A stretch of 64,000 nucleotides of DNA. Source: Brasenia schreberi (Eukaryota; Streptophyta; Magnoliopsida; Nymphaeales; Cabombaceae). The stretch is taken from NCBI GenBank assembly GCA_036023115.1, contig JAYKKT010000059.1, forward strand, positions 8,522,001-8,586,000, written 5' to 3'. Both the position numbers and the translations under genes were made by a program. Shown piece after piece: positions 25,201 through 37,100 of this stretch (within the stretch, counting starts at the first letter, position 1; the number at the start of each line of letters is the position of its first letter). The notes under the pieces were generated by a model. It had not been told where the DNA came from and ran no database searches. It saw nothing but the letters and a program-made list of their open reading frames with translations.

Positions 25201-28053
25201 ATCATCAGAGAGGTAGAGATTCAGTCAGAGACCGTGAAAAAGGAAGATTTCAAAATTATGAAGATAAGAAAAAGTTATAATGTACTCATTGTGGGAAAAG
25301 AAGACACACACGAGAACATTGCTGAAAAATTATTGGAAAACCTGCAGAGTATAATAATTATGGCAGTCATGTGGTGGCTATATCTGAGAAAGAAAAAGCA
25401 TAACCAAGTCCTATAGATGAAATGGTTGAATTGAAGAGGCAACTTGCAGAAATAGAAACACGACTGCGTGACCAACCTTCAACCTCTTCATCAAAGATTG
25501 AAATGAGCTCTCCTACTTTCTACAATATCAGTGGTAACATCTCTGGAAAAAATTATATATATTCCAATTACTGGGTAATTGACTCAGGGACTACCGATCA
25601 TATAGTAGGAGATAAGTCTAACTTTATAAAATATGAAGTTACTCCAACACCTCAGTACGTAAAGGTGGCAAATGGTTCCTTGATCCCAATGGAAGGAAAG
25701 GGAGTAATTGAAGGGAAAAATATTAAGCTTAATTCAGTGATATATACATTTCCAAATTTCTAGTAAATTTACTTTGTTTAAGCTCCTTGGTTAGAGATAT
25801 GAATTGTTCAATCACATTTTCTCCATGTGGTTGTGTTTTTTGAGGATCGGAGGACGGGAAAAACCTTTGAACGTGGTGAACTAAGGAATGAGTTGTATAT
25901 ACTTCTCGGACCACATACTGCAATATAGCGAAGAGCATTAGCAGCCACTCCTACAGAAGAAGAAATAAGACTTTGACATAGTCGGTTAGGTCATTTACCT
26001 GGGTCTAAAATTCGTGAGTTTGTCTCTTTTGTAATCCCAAGGGATTTAGTTATTCAATGTGATATATGTCAGAGGGCTAAACATCATAGAGCCTCGTTTC
26101 CTAGTAGTGATTCTAAGTCGTCAATTCCATTTGAGTTAATTCATTCTGATGTATGGGTCCATGTTTGACATCTTCCTTGAGAAATTTTAAATACTTTGTT
26201 ACTTTCATTGATAACTATTCCAGACTTACCTTTGTTTATCTTATGAAATCCAAATCAGAAATATCATTTATTTTCCCTATGGTTCACAATCTCATTAAGA
26301 CTCGGTTTGGGTACACTATTAGAACCCTTAGATCTGATAATGGTGGTGAATTTTGTAATTCTAAATTAGAGTCATATCTCCAAAGTCATGACATTCTTCA
26401 TCAGACTTCCTGTGTGTATATTCCACAACAAAATAGAGTTGCTGAAAGAAAAAATGGACACATTTTGAAAATCGCACGAACCCTCCTCCTTAAACATGGT
26501 GTTCCTAAATATTTCTGGCCTGAAGCTGTGCTTACATATGAAGGGTGGTAAATCGGCAGGACCAAATAATATTCCTAAAGAAGGTTGGAAAATACTAGGA
26601 GAAATAAGTATCACTTGGCTCACAAGACTATTTAATGAAATATGGAAAAACCAAAAGATGCCCGAGGAATGGATAGCAAGTACACTTATACCCATATATA
26701 AGAACAAGGGAGACATTCAAAATTGTGCGAATTATCGAGGTATCAAGTTAATGAGCTATACTATGAAATTATGGGAAAGAATTATCGAACGTAGGTTAAG
26801 ACAAGTATCAAGTACAACAAAGAACCAATTTGGATTCACCTTTTGAGACGTCTTATGGAACATTTTAGAGCAAAAAAGAAAGACCTTCACATGATATTTA
26901 TTGATCTAGAAAAAACTTATGATAGGGTACCGGGGGAGGTTCTTTGAAGAACTTTGGAAAAAAGAGGTATCCCATTGACATATATTAACCTTATAAGAGA
27001 TATGAATGATGGTGCAAAAACATGTGTGAGGACTCATGAAGGAACGACAGACTTCTTTGAAGTTAATATTGGGTTACATCAAGGATCAACTTTAAGTCCA
27101 TACTTATTTATAATGGTGATAGATGAGTTAACAAAACATATTCAAGATGAAGTACCTTGGTGTATGTTATTTGCAGATGACATTGTATTAGTGGAGGAGT
27201 CTAAGGAAAAAGTTAATAGAAAATTGGAACTATGGAGAGAAACATTAGAAAGCAAAGGCCTCCGACTTAGTAGAACAAAGACAAAATATATGGAATGTAA
27301 GTTTGATCATTTTGTTACTTCAAAGGACATAGAAATTAAAATTGGCACACATTGCATTCCCTAAAAGGAAAGTTTTGTCAATTTTTCGGAGTGATTGAAG
27401 AATTGATGGAGATGTTACACATAGAATTAATGCTGGTTGGTTAAAATGGAGAGGAGCATAAGGTATTCTTTGTGATAAGAAGATATCATTAAAATTAAAA
27501 GGTAAATGTTATAGAGCAGCAATTAGGCCTGCCAATTTTTATGGTTCTGAGTGTTGGGCAGTTAATCATCAATATGTACAAAAGATGTTTGTGACTGAAA
27601 TGAAGATGTTGAGATGGATGAGTGGTCATACAAGAAAAGACCGTATACATAATGAGGTTGTTAAAATGCCCTAAAGCAACCCTTCATTTTCTTAAGGCCT
27701 TCTTGTATGAAAAAGTTAAAAGAAAAATGACTCTTCACTTACTTTTACCCCAATACAGATGTGTCAATTTATGAGCTCCCACTAGCGCATTCAGTATTCA
27801 GCTTGAATGGTTTGCAGAACCAAAAGTAAACAAGCCAAGGGTGAATGGAACAGAGCCAAACTACGAGTGGCTTGGTTCATTTAGGAGCCCTAGCTTTGGC
27901 CTTGAAAAATGAGAGTGTTTTGTTTGGCTTCTCCAAATGATCTAGATGGCCAAAGTCAACCACTTCACAGTCAGAGAAATTTAATGTTGTGGAGTACATT
28001 TAAAGATTTCAAATGTGAAGGTGCTTATAGATACATCTCTGTCACGGCAGTCT

Positions 28054-28135
<82 letters not shown>

Positions 28136-31100
28136 CATGGCTTCAGGAGCAGCAGTAGAAGAGGTGCCAAAACTAAAGCTACAGCCCCTCTTGTCTCCAT
28201 TCAGGATGGGGAAGTTTTTACTCTCCCACAGGTTTTATAATTTACATACTCATCTCCTTCATTTCATTTCCTTTGATTTCACTTTAGAGTGTATTACATC
28301 GTAGACCTGCCATGACTGATTCATTTGGATCAAGCGTTGAACTTTGCGGAAAGATAGCAAAAGAACGATCTTCCTATTCAAACTGCTCATTGTTAATAAC
28401 AGCATCTGAACTTGTCATGGTTCCTTATTTCGGCCGGAGCAAATAGATAAATTAAACAAATTAGGAGTGACACCAATAGAGGATAAAATGAGAGAACATC
28501 GTTTAAATGGTTTGGACGTATAGAAAGAAGATCAAAAGAAGAACCTGTAAGAAGGTTAGAAAAACTAAATTTGGAAAGTATTAAAAGAGGTAGAGGACGA
28601 CTACAAAAGTGTTGGAAAGAAACAATAAAGAATGATCTAGCTTATTGGGAGTTAACTGCTAACATGACACACGATAGGGATATGTGGAAACAAAGAATCC
28701 ATGTAGCCGACCCTGTCTAGTATGGGAAAAGGCTTAGTTGTTGTTTTGTTTGAAGCTATGCTTACAGCGGTGTATCTCATGAGTATACTTCTTTCTGTGG
28801 TTCTTGGTGGAAAATCCCCATTTAACTTGATCAAGCCTAAAACTAATCCATTTCATCTTATTCCTAGAGTGTTTGGATGTGTTTGTTAGTTGATAAAGTG
28901 GGGATGTAACCAGATATCAGCAACTTGTTGGAAAACTTATATATTTGACTAAGCATTGTCAGTCGATTCATGCGGTCACCATCTAAGTTCGATATGGACG
29001 CAGTTTTTCATGCACTAAGATATTTGAAAACAACGCCTGGACATGGAATATTATATAAGGCCAATGGTCATACAAAAATTGGAGTCTATAGTGATGTTGA
29101 TTGGGCAGGCTTTACTGAAGATAGAAAATCAATTACAAGATATATAACCCTTGTTGGAAGTAATATAGGAGAGTTAGTAATATTGTCAATCAGTTACAAG
29201 ATATAGTATTTTTATAAGCTTTTTAATGAAAATAAATATGTTAGTATTAGTTTAGGAGAGTTAGCTAGTGTTGTCCGTATCGCAAGATACAGGTTATCGT
29301 GCGATACAGGCCGTATCGCACGATACTCCTAGGGACCGGTATAAAGGGTCCCGACCGAACAGAAACCTGCATTTTTGCAGGTTTTTGTCATTTTTTCAGA
29401 GCACCTCAAGTTGTCTTCCGGTGGTTCTCTCCCTCCTTGGTGTTTAAAGATCACAAAAAAGTGTTCTATTGTGTTTGTGCAAGCCTCCTAACTCGGATTG
29501 TGGTATTTTTGAGTATTTTCTGATTTTTTTCTTTGAATTTGTTGTTTTTTTGTGTTATTTACGTTTTTCTTTTTTTGAATGACAAAATATGAAGTTATTA
29601 AGCATGTGAATATGATTTTTATTGAATTCATGAAGTGGGAGACACTCTATTTGAGTGTTATGTTAAGATTGAGGATTTATGAAGTGCTTTTATTTTTTGC
29701 TTTTTTATTGAATTAATGTGTTCAATTGGGATGGAGGAAGGGGTGTTAGAGACTCCCATTCTCGGTTTAATGATCCGATATGGCAGTAGGGTACACCAGT
29801 TGAGGGTTGGAGATTAAAGATCATATGCTTGTTTTGTGAGAAGGTGGTTAGTGGTGGAGTTTTACGATTAAAGCACCACCTAGCAGGGAGTAGAAAAGAA
29901 GTTGCTTCTTGCACGGGAAGAGTTAGAAGTTTGTCAGAAGCCATTAAATGGCAATGTCTTTAGATGATTGAGAGCATACAATAGAGGAGACAACAAAAAG
30001 ATGATTTAGGGATGTTTGAGGAAGATGATGATGATGATGCTATTGGATTCACTAATAGTATTCCTTCAGATTGTAGAACAAAGATTGATAGTAGTAATTC
30101 TCGACCACCAAACAAAGAAGAGAGGGTTGCTGAAGATTTTGCAAGTGAAAATGATAAAAGAGGAAGCTAAGGAAGGAGTAGTGGAATAATTTATTTTACC
30201 ATACATTCATTTTTTCTTTGTAGCACTACACCTAGTGCTCAAACTAGAATTCGTGCTGCTATGGCTTCAGAATAACTGCATGATCAAACAGTCCTTGTAG
30301 TGGGCAGATGGTTTTATGATGCATGTATTCCATTTAATGCAACAAATAATTTTCATTTTCAAGCAATGGCAGATGCAATTGCTAATATTGGTCTAGGATA
30401 CAAGATGTCCTCCTATCAGAAGTTGAGAGGAAAGATAGAAGTGCAATAATATTGTTCGACTTTGAGAGAGTCATGGAAGGAGACATGATGCACTATCATG
30501 GCAGACAAATGGACAGATAGGCGAGGAAAGATCTTGCTAAACTTTCTTGTCTAATGTCCTAAAGGACTTATGTTTTTGAGATCTCTAGACATGTCAGATG
30601 AGAGGCATACTGTAGAGATCCTAAGGCAAGAGTTTCATAAGGTGATGTGCGAGGTTGGGCTAGAAAATTTAGTCCAATTGATTACAGATAATGCAACTAA
30701 CTATAAAGCAACTAGGAAGGAGTTAGCAGATACTTATGGGACTTTCTATTGGACACCATGTGCAACCCATTGTTTACATCTCATCCTTGAGGATATTAGT
30801 GAGATGGATGAGATAAAGGCAGCAACTGAGTTGCCAAGATATCACCAAATTTATATACAACCATGCCTTTGTATTCTGTATGATAAGGAGATATATAGAT
30901 GGTGCAGAGCTTGTTCGTACAACTGCAACTCGGTTTGCAACTAATTTCTTATTTATAAAGAGTATTGTGAGACAAAAGCAACCCTTGAAGAGAATGTTCT
31001 CCTTAGATAAGTGGCAACAATTTGCAGAGTTGTCTCAAAATAGAAGAAACAGAAAGTTCAATGAGATTTTAGAGACAGTCTTCAGGAGTACATTTTGGAA

Positions 31101-34100
31101 TGCATGTGTTAGACTGTTGAGGATTACTTGTTCTTTAGTAAAGGTTTTGAGATTGGCTGATAGCGAGGAGAAATCATTTATGAGCTACCTTTATGAAGCC
31201 ATGGATAGGGCTACCTTTATGAAGCCATTTATGGGCTACCATTAAAATTATTTGTGATGGCTTCTTTTGCCTTATCCATGGCTTCATAAAGGTAGCCCAT
31301 AAATGGTTTTTCCTCGCTATCAGTCAATCTCAAAACTTTTACTAATAGACAGGAGTGTAACACATGCATTCCAAAATGTACTCTTCAAGACTGTCTCGAA
31401 AATCTCATTCAACTTTCTGTTTCTTCTGTTCTGAGGCAATTTTGCAAATTGTTGCCACTCATCTGAGCAAAACATTCTCTTCAGTGCTTGCTTATGTCTC
31501 ACAATACTCTGTACAGATAAGAATTTTGTTGCAAACCGAGTTTCAGTTATTCGAAGAAGCTCTCCATCTTCCGTATATCTCCTTATCATACACAAAACAA
31601 ATGCATGGTTGTAAATGAATTTTGTGATATCTTGGCAATACTCAGTTGCTGCCTTTATTTCATCCATCTCACCAATGTTCTCAAGGATGAGATCTAAATA
31701 ATGGGTTGCACATGGTGTCAAGTAGAAAGTCCCATAAATTAACTCCTTTCCAGCTGCTTTGTAGTTAGCTGCATTATCTGTAATCAATTTGACTACATTC
31801 TCTAACCCAACTTCTTGTATAACCTTATCAAATTCTTGCGTAGGATATCCGCAGTGTGTCTCTCCTCTAACATGTCTAGAGATCTCAAAAACATAAGTTT
31901 TTTAGGACAATAGATAAGAAAATTTAGCAAGGTCCTTCCTCGCCTATCTGTCTATCCATCTGGCATGATAGTGCAACCTGTCTCTTTCCATGACTCTCTA
32001 AATGTCGAACAATATTCTTGCACTTCAATGACGGTCTTATCTAAGATCTTTCCTCTTAACTTATGATAGGAGGGCATCTTGTATTCTGGATTGATGTTAG
32101 CATTTGCATCTGCCATTGCTTGAAAATGAAAATTGTTTGCTGCATTGAATGAAATGCATGTATCATAAAACCATCTGCCTACTGCAAGGTTTGCCTTATC
32201 ATGTAACTGTTCTAAAGCCATAGTAGGACGAATTTGAAGTTGAGCACGAGGTGTAGGAGTAGAAGGGAAAAATGAATGTATGCTAGAAGCAATTCTTCCT
32301 CGACTCCTTCCTAAACTTCATTTTCTACCACCTTTAAAGTATTTAGCAACCCTCTTTCCCCTGCTAGGTGCTCGTGAACTGCTATTACCAACCTCTGTTC
32401 TGGCATCTGAAGGCAAACTATCACTGAATCCAATAGCATCATCATCTTCTTCAAACATCTCCAAATCATCATTTTGTTGTCTCCTCTCTTGTATACTCTC
32501 AATCATTTGAAGACATTGCTATTTAATGCCTTCTGACAAACTTCTAACTCTGCTTGTGCAAGGAGCAACTTCTTTCCTAGTCCCTGCTAGGTGGTGTTTC
32601 AACCTTGAAATTCCACCACTAACAACCCTCTCACAAAATAAATATATGATCTTTAATCTGAAACCCTCAACTGGTGTACCCCACTACTATGCCGGATCAT
32701 CGGAACGAGAATGGGAGTCTCTAACACCCGTTGCAGCCATCTCAATTGAGTACTTTAATTCAATAAAAAACCTGAAAATAAAAGCACTTCGTAAATCCCC
32801 AATCGTCAAATAACACTTAAATAGAGTGTCTCCCACTTTATGAATGCAATAAAAATGATATTCACACACTTAATAACTTCATATTTTGTCATTCAAAAAA
32901 AAGAAAAATAAAAAAAAACAACAAATACAAAGGAAAAAAATGAAGAAAAACACTAAAAATATACCTAAATCCGAGATAGAAGGCTTGTATGGACACCGTA
33001 TAGCACGTTTTTGGAGCCTTGAACACGAAGGAGGCGAAGAACCAAGGTAGGGGAGCTTGGGGAGCTCTGAAGAAAGAGAGGAAACCCACAAAAATGCGAG
33101 TTTCCGTTCGGCCAGAGACCCTTATAAAGGGTCCAGTGCGATAACTTGGAAATGGCGATACACTATAGTGTATCGTATCGTGGTAGCCCACGATACGATA
33201 CGGTGCGATACGGTGCGATACGGATAACACTGATCTAAACCCAGCATTCAGGCACTCAATAAGCTTCAAAAGGGACGATGAGGTTAATCGAGGCTTCATT
33301 GATTATATAGATAGATTAATCCCTGATGAGAGTGGAGTAGATGTTATACATCGAGAGATGGAGAACTATGATAATGCTCTTCACTTAATGGGTTTGTGTG
33401 TAGCAATTCACAACCGCACTAATATGCGCATAGGTAAATTGCTTATCTTTATATTTAAGTTTCTTAAATCTTATATTATTGTGGATTAAGTCTCTAATAT
33501 TTGCCTTTTTCTTCACATATTTAGTGGAATAGGTTTGGAAGTGATTGCCCAAACATTAGAGATTTTGCAGTAAGAGTTCTGAGTCAAACCTGTAGTGCAA
33601 CAGGTTGTGAAAGGAATTGGAGTGTCCTTGAACACATCCATACAAAAAAGCGCAACAGGTTGGAACATAAGCGATTGAATGACTTAGTTTTTATTCGTTG
33701 TAACAAGTATTGGACAGTTAATCATCATGTACAAAAGATGTTTGTGTAATAATGTCACACCCGCACGGGTCGCGACCACGACCCAGCCCGAGCCGATGCC
33801 ACGTGGCCGCTTCTCGCACAGGCGTGATGGTGAGCATTAAACAAATACAATACCAATTTAATTCAAACTCAAGAAATATCTAACTGAAATAAATATTCAT
33901 ATCGAAGTTCTAAACAACACGTCCAAAATGGTGTGGGGCTCACCTAAAAATAACCCCGAATAAAAGACTTTCTAAATTATTCAACACTTGTCGTACCATC
34001 TAAAATAAAAATGCTGCTCTATCAAACTCCTACTCTGCTCCGTGTGCCTTCGAAGTGCTAGCTTTAGGATGAGCCCTAAAACAATAGGGTAAGCTCCTAT

Positions 34101-37100
34101 ACATAGCTCAGTAGGGAGGTTAAGCATCTTTAAACAGAAAACATACTAAAAGCATGCATAGTTCGCAACCATTTCATAGCAAAGCACATTTACCTTTAAA
34201 TCATGATCTCAAATTCATACGCATACACTCACACACACGCACACACATCATTAGTTTCGATAATTACAGCCCATACTGTGTCTGCCCCAAAGGCCACGGA
34301 AGTCGTCCGACCCTTCCTAACGTGACCTCGATAACCCCGTCCACGACGGTAACCACGCCGACTCTCACGACAAAGTGCTCGGGAACACACCCTGTATTCG
34401 CCCCAAGTCGGACCGCCCGAGGGACCTGCAAGTCTCTAGAGACCCCACACAAACCACACAAGTACAGCTCGTATATTCACACATCATTACATTTCTAAAA
34501 CCAATTACAGTTCATCACATTCATAAATCATATCCGGATCCACGAATATCCAAAATCAAACTCATATCCACACAATATTTAAACAACATTTAAATACCAT
34601 GTTCATACAACACATGCATATCAAAACACAGTTATCAATCATGCACATTTAAATCTATCTGAAATAGTAAAATCACTTCTAGCATGGTTCTCTAAAAGAA
34701 TGCATAACCCCTTAAACAAATACGACCACGACCCGACCCGAGCCGATGCCACGTGACCGCTTCTCGCATGGGCGTGATGGTAAGCATTAAACAAATACAA
34801 TACCAATTTAATTCAAACTGCATGGTCGCGACCACGACCCGACCCGAGCCGATGCCACGTGGCCGCTTCTCGCACGGGCGTGATGGTAAGCATTAAACAA
34901 ATACAATACCAATTTAATTCAAACTCAAGAAATATCTAACTGAAATAAATATTCATATCGAAGTTCTAAACAACACGTCCAAAATGGTGCGGGGCTCACC
35001 TAAAAATAACCCCGAATAAAAGACTTTCTAAATTATTCAACACTTGTCGTACCATCTAAAATAAAAATGCTGCTCTATCAAACTCCTACTCTGCTCCGTG
35101 TGCCTTTGAAGTGCTAGCTTTAGGATGAGCCCTAAAACAATAGGGTAAGCTCCTATACATAGCTCAGTAGGGAGGTTAAGCATCTTTAAACAGAAAACAT
35201 ACTAAAAGCATGCATAGTTCGCAACCATTTCATAGCAAAGCACATTTACCTTTAAATCATGATCTCAAATTCATACGCATACACTCACACACACGCACAC
35301 ACATCATTAGTTTCGATAATTACAACCCATACTGTGTCTGCCCCAAAGGCCACGGGAGTCGTCCGACCCTTCCTAACGTGACCTCGATAACCCCGTCCAC
35401 GACGGTAACCACGCCGACTCTCACGACAGAGTGCTCGGGAACACACCCTGTATTCGCCCCAAGTCGGACCGCCCGAGGGACCTGCAAGTCTCTAGAGACC
35501 CCACACAAACCACACAAGTACAGCTCGTATATTCACACATCATTACATTTCTAAAACCAATTACAGTTCATCACATTCATAAATCATATCCGGATCCACG
35601 AATATCCAAAATCAAACTCATATCCACACAATATTTAAACAACATTTAAATACCATGTTCATACAACACATTCATATCAAAACATGCTCTTTATCAAACA
35701 ATGTCATAAACATGTTCTATTTGAAAAGCATATCAAATAACCCATAATTACGAATAACATTTCACAAACATCAATAAAACAGTTATCAATCATGCACATT
35801 TAAATCTATCTGAAACAGTAAAATCACTTCTAGCATGGTTCTGTAAAAGAATGCATAACCCCTTACCTGAAGGAGCGCTAAGATTCAGTCCCCAAGCTGC
35901 TGGGCCGCTCTTATTACCACCAAATCCTCCAATTTTAATCTCTAAACAATTACAAATAATTGAAACATTAACATTTATTTAACTATAAATCTAACGAAAC
36001 AACTATATCTGAATCGGATCCCAAACCCCAATTTGGATCTATTTAAGCTATTCGAGATCCAAATCGATACCCAATTTCATATATGATCCGAATGAGTGAC
36101 ACAATAGGTAGCTTGCGTCATTGTGTCAACAGAGAACCTTTAACTACTGACACGGTTCTTGTTTTTAACCTAAAAACCCATTTCAAGACACGACCCAAAC
36201 TTGACCTGTTTTCGACACATAATCTTTTTCTTAACACACGACATGAATCAGTGTCGGTTCATGACATTTCAGAGACGACACAACACGGAACGAGAGACAT
36301 GCCCAAAAGGCCCCATCTTCTTCTTCTTTTTTTCTTTTTCCAACATCGATCTCGCCGGTTTCCGGTGAACACAACCGTTTTCCGACCAAATCGACGCCAT
36401 TGCTTACCTACCCCACCAAAATGCTTAGTTCTACCTTAAACCTCCAATCCAAGCCCAAAACGATGATTTTCAACAAGCTTTTCATCAAAAAATTAAAAAA
36501 AAAACGAAAATCTTAAAAAAAAAAATATTGAACTCACCGGATTCCAGCCGACTCCTCCTGTTTTCCGGCTAGTTGAAGGCTGCCCAGCTCTTTGGAAAAA
36601 TGCACTATGAAGGGCCCTTTTTAAAGGCCCTTCATATCCCCCAGCAGTAACGCTTAACGTTACATTAACTTGGTATCAGAGCTTAAGGTTGTTAAAGCAT
36701 ATTTAATAGCGAGTTAATTGTTGAAATATAATGTTGTATTTATGTGTAGGACCCACGAGGATTGGATCTTAACTTAACTCCAAGCGTTATGAGCGATGAT
36801 AACGAGGAAATGTCATCGTACGGATCTGCTGTAGCTGTGGAGGTTTCATCCGGTACACCTCAAGGACCTATAGAACCACCACATATTCCTCTTGTGCAAG
36901 GTGGTCAAGATGCAGCGATATTACTTGGTCAAATGATCAACTTATTGCAACACGTTCCGAGAGGATCCACTGTAACTATTCAACACTTGACAAAGAACGG
37001 TTGTAAGGAGTTCAAAGGAGTAATTAGAGACCCATTGGAACCCTATGAGTGGATTGACAAACTGGAAAATGCTTTCGACATACTGGCTCCTACCGACGAG

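Larger units (their letters stand above)
27666..28451 (+). other. Host DNA segment inside the RTE (OPR 5' end)
   Basis: About 786 bp unrelated to RTE, with RTE sequence resuming at the same point on both sides and a possible TTAAA duplication (27661-27665 and 28452-28456). It contains a probable promoter/leader, a long (AG)n tract, the first coding exon of a 12-oxophytodienoate reductase and the start of its intron. No terminal repeats were found, so repair-mediated filler capture is as likely as transposition. Confidence 0.65.
26537..28750 (+). mobile_element. RTE inserted in Copia integrase
   Basis: Flanked by a 16-bp duplication of the Copia integrase, TGAAGCTGTGCTTACA at 26521-26536 and TGAAGCTATGCTTACA at 28751-28766 (one mismatch). 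It runs from the linker through the reverse transcriptase (LFADDIVL intact near 27170) to a TTG-type tail at 28735-28747. A deletion of about 36 bp between GATTCA repeats occurred at 26835. It contains a foreign segment at 27666-28451. Confidence 0.85.
23950..29200 (+). pseudogene. Copia gag-pol remnant
   Basis: gag: [18 protein letters not shown] near 24110 and EYYEEL at 24230, the latter split by the hAT-like insertion. Zinc knuckle [14 protein letters not shown] near 25281, with a stop just before it. Protease active site [11 protein letters not shown] near 25575. Integrase core [20 protein letters not shown] near 26200, LRSDNGGEF near 26330 and the altered [13 protein letters not shown] near 26425, then RTE-interrupted text resuming at EAMLTAVYL near 28752. 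RNase H remnants [14 protein letters not shown] near 28920 and [20 protein letters not shown] near 29070. Stops are scattered through all parts. Confidence 0.75.
23890..29205 (+). mobile_element. Decayed Copia element in RAD9 intron 5
   Basis: A plus-strand Ty1/Copia element with gag, protease, integrase and RNase H remnants in order, interrupted by the RRM-carrying element (24247-24916) and by an RTE (26537-28750). The LTRs were not identified and the outer limits are approximate. The reverse transcriptase core is missing between about 28890 and 28920. Confidence 0.7.
29266..33710. mobile_element. hAT transposon with inverted internal copy
   Basis: The left end TAGTGTTGTCCGTATCG mirrors CGATACGGATAACACTG at 33216-33232. 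From both ends inward the same transposase 5' half is found, plus-strand in 29266-31210 and minus-strand in 31240-33232, with a spacer of about 29 bp. The C-terminal transposase half follows the right arm on the plus strand (33233-33710). The simplest reading is an autonomous-type hAT (DUF659/BED group) with a second half-copy inverted into its middle. No transposition-competent frame remains. Confidence 0.75.

Noticed and set aside
28059..28132. Arg-Glu dipeptide repeat in a 131-codon frame
   Set aside because: Produced by reading the (AG)n microsatellite. The real coding signal is the OPR exon starting at 28137.
34154..34498. 114-codon open frame, repeated identically at 35210-35554
   Set aside because: Both lie inside the duplicated Gypsy LTR. 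Repetition reflects the LTR, and composition (His/Thr/Ser/Pro) is that of translated non-coding sequence.
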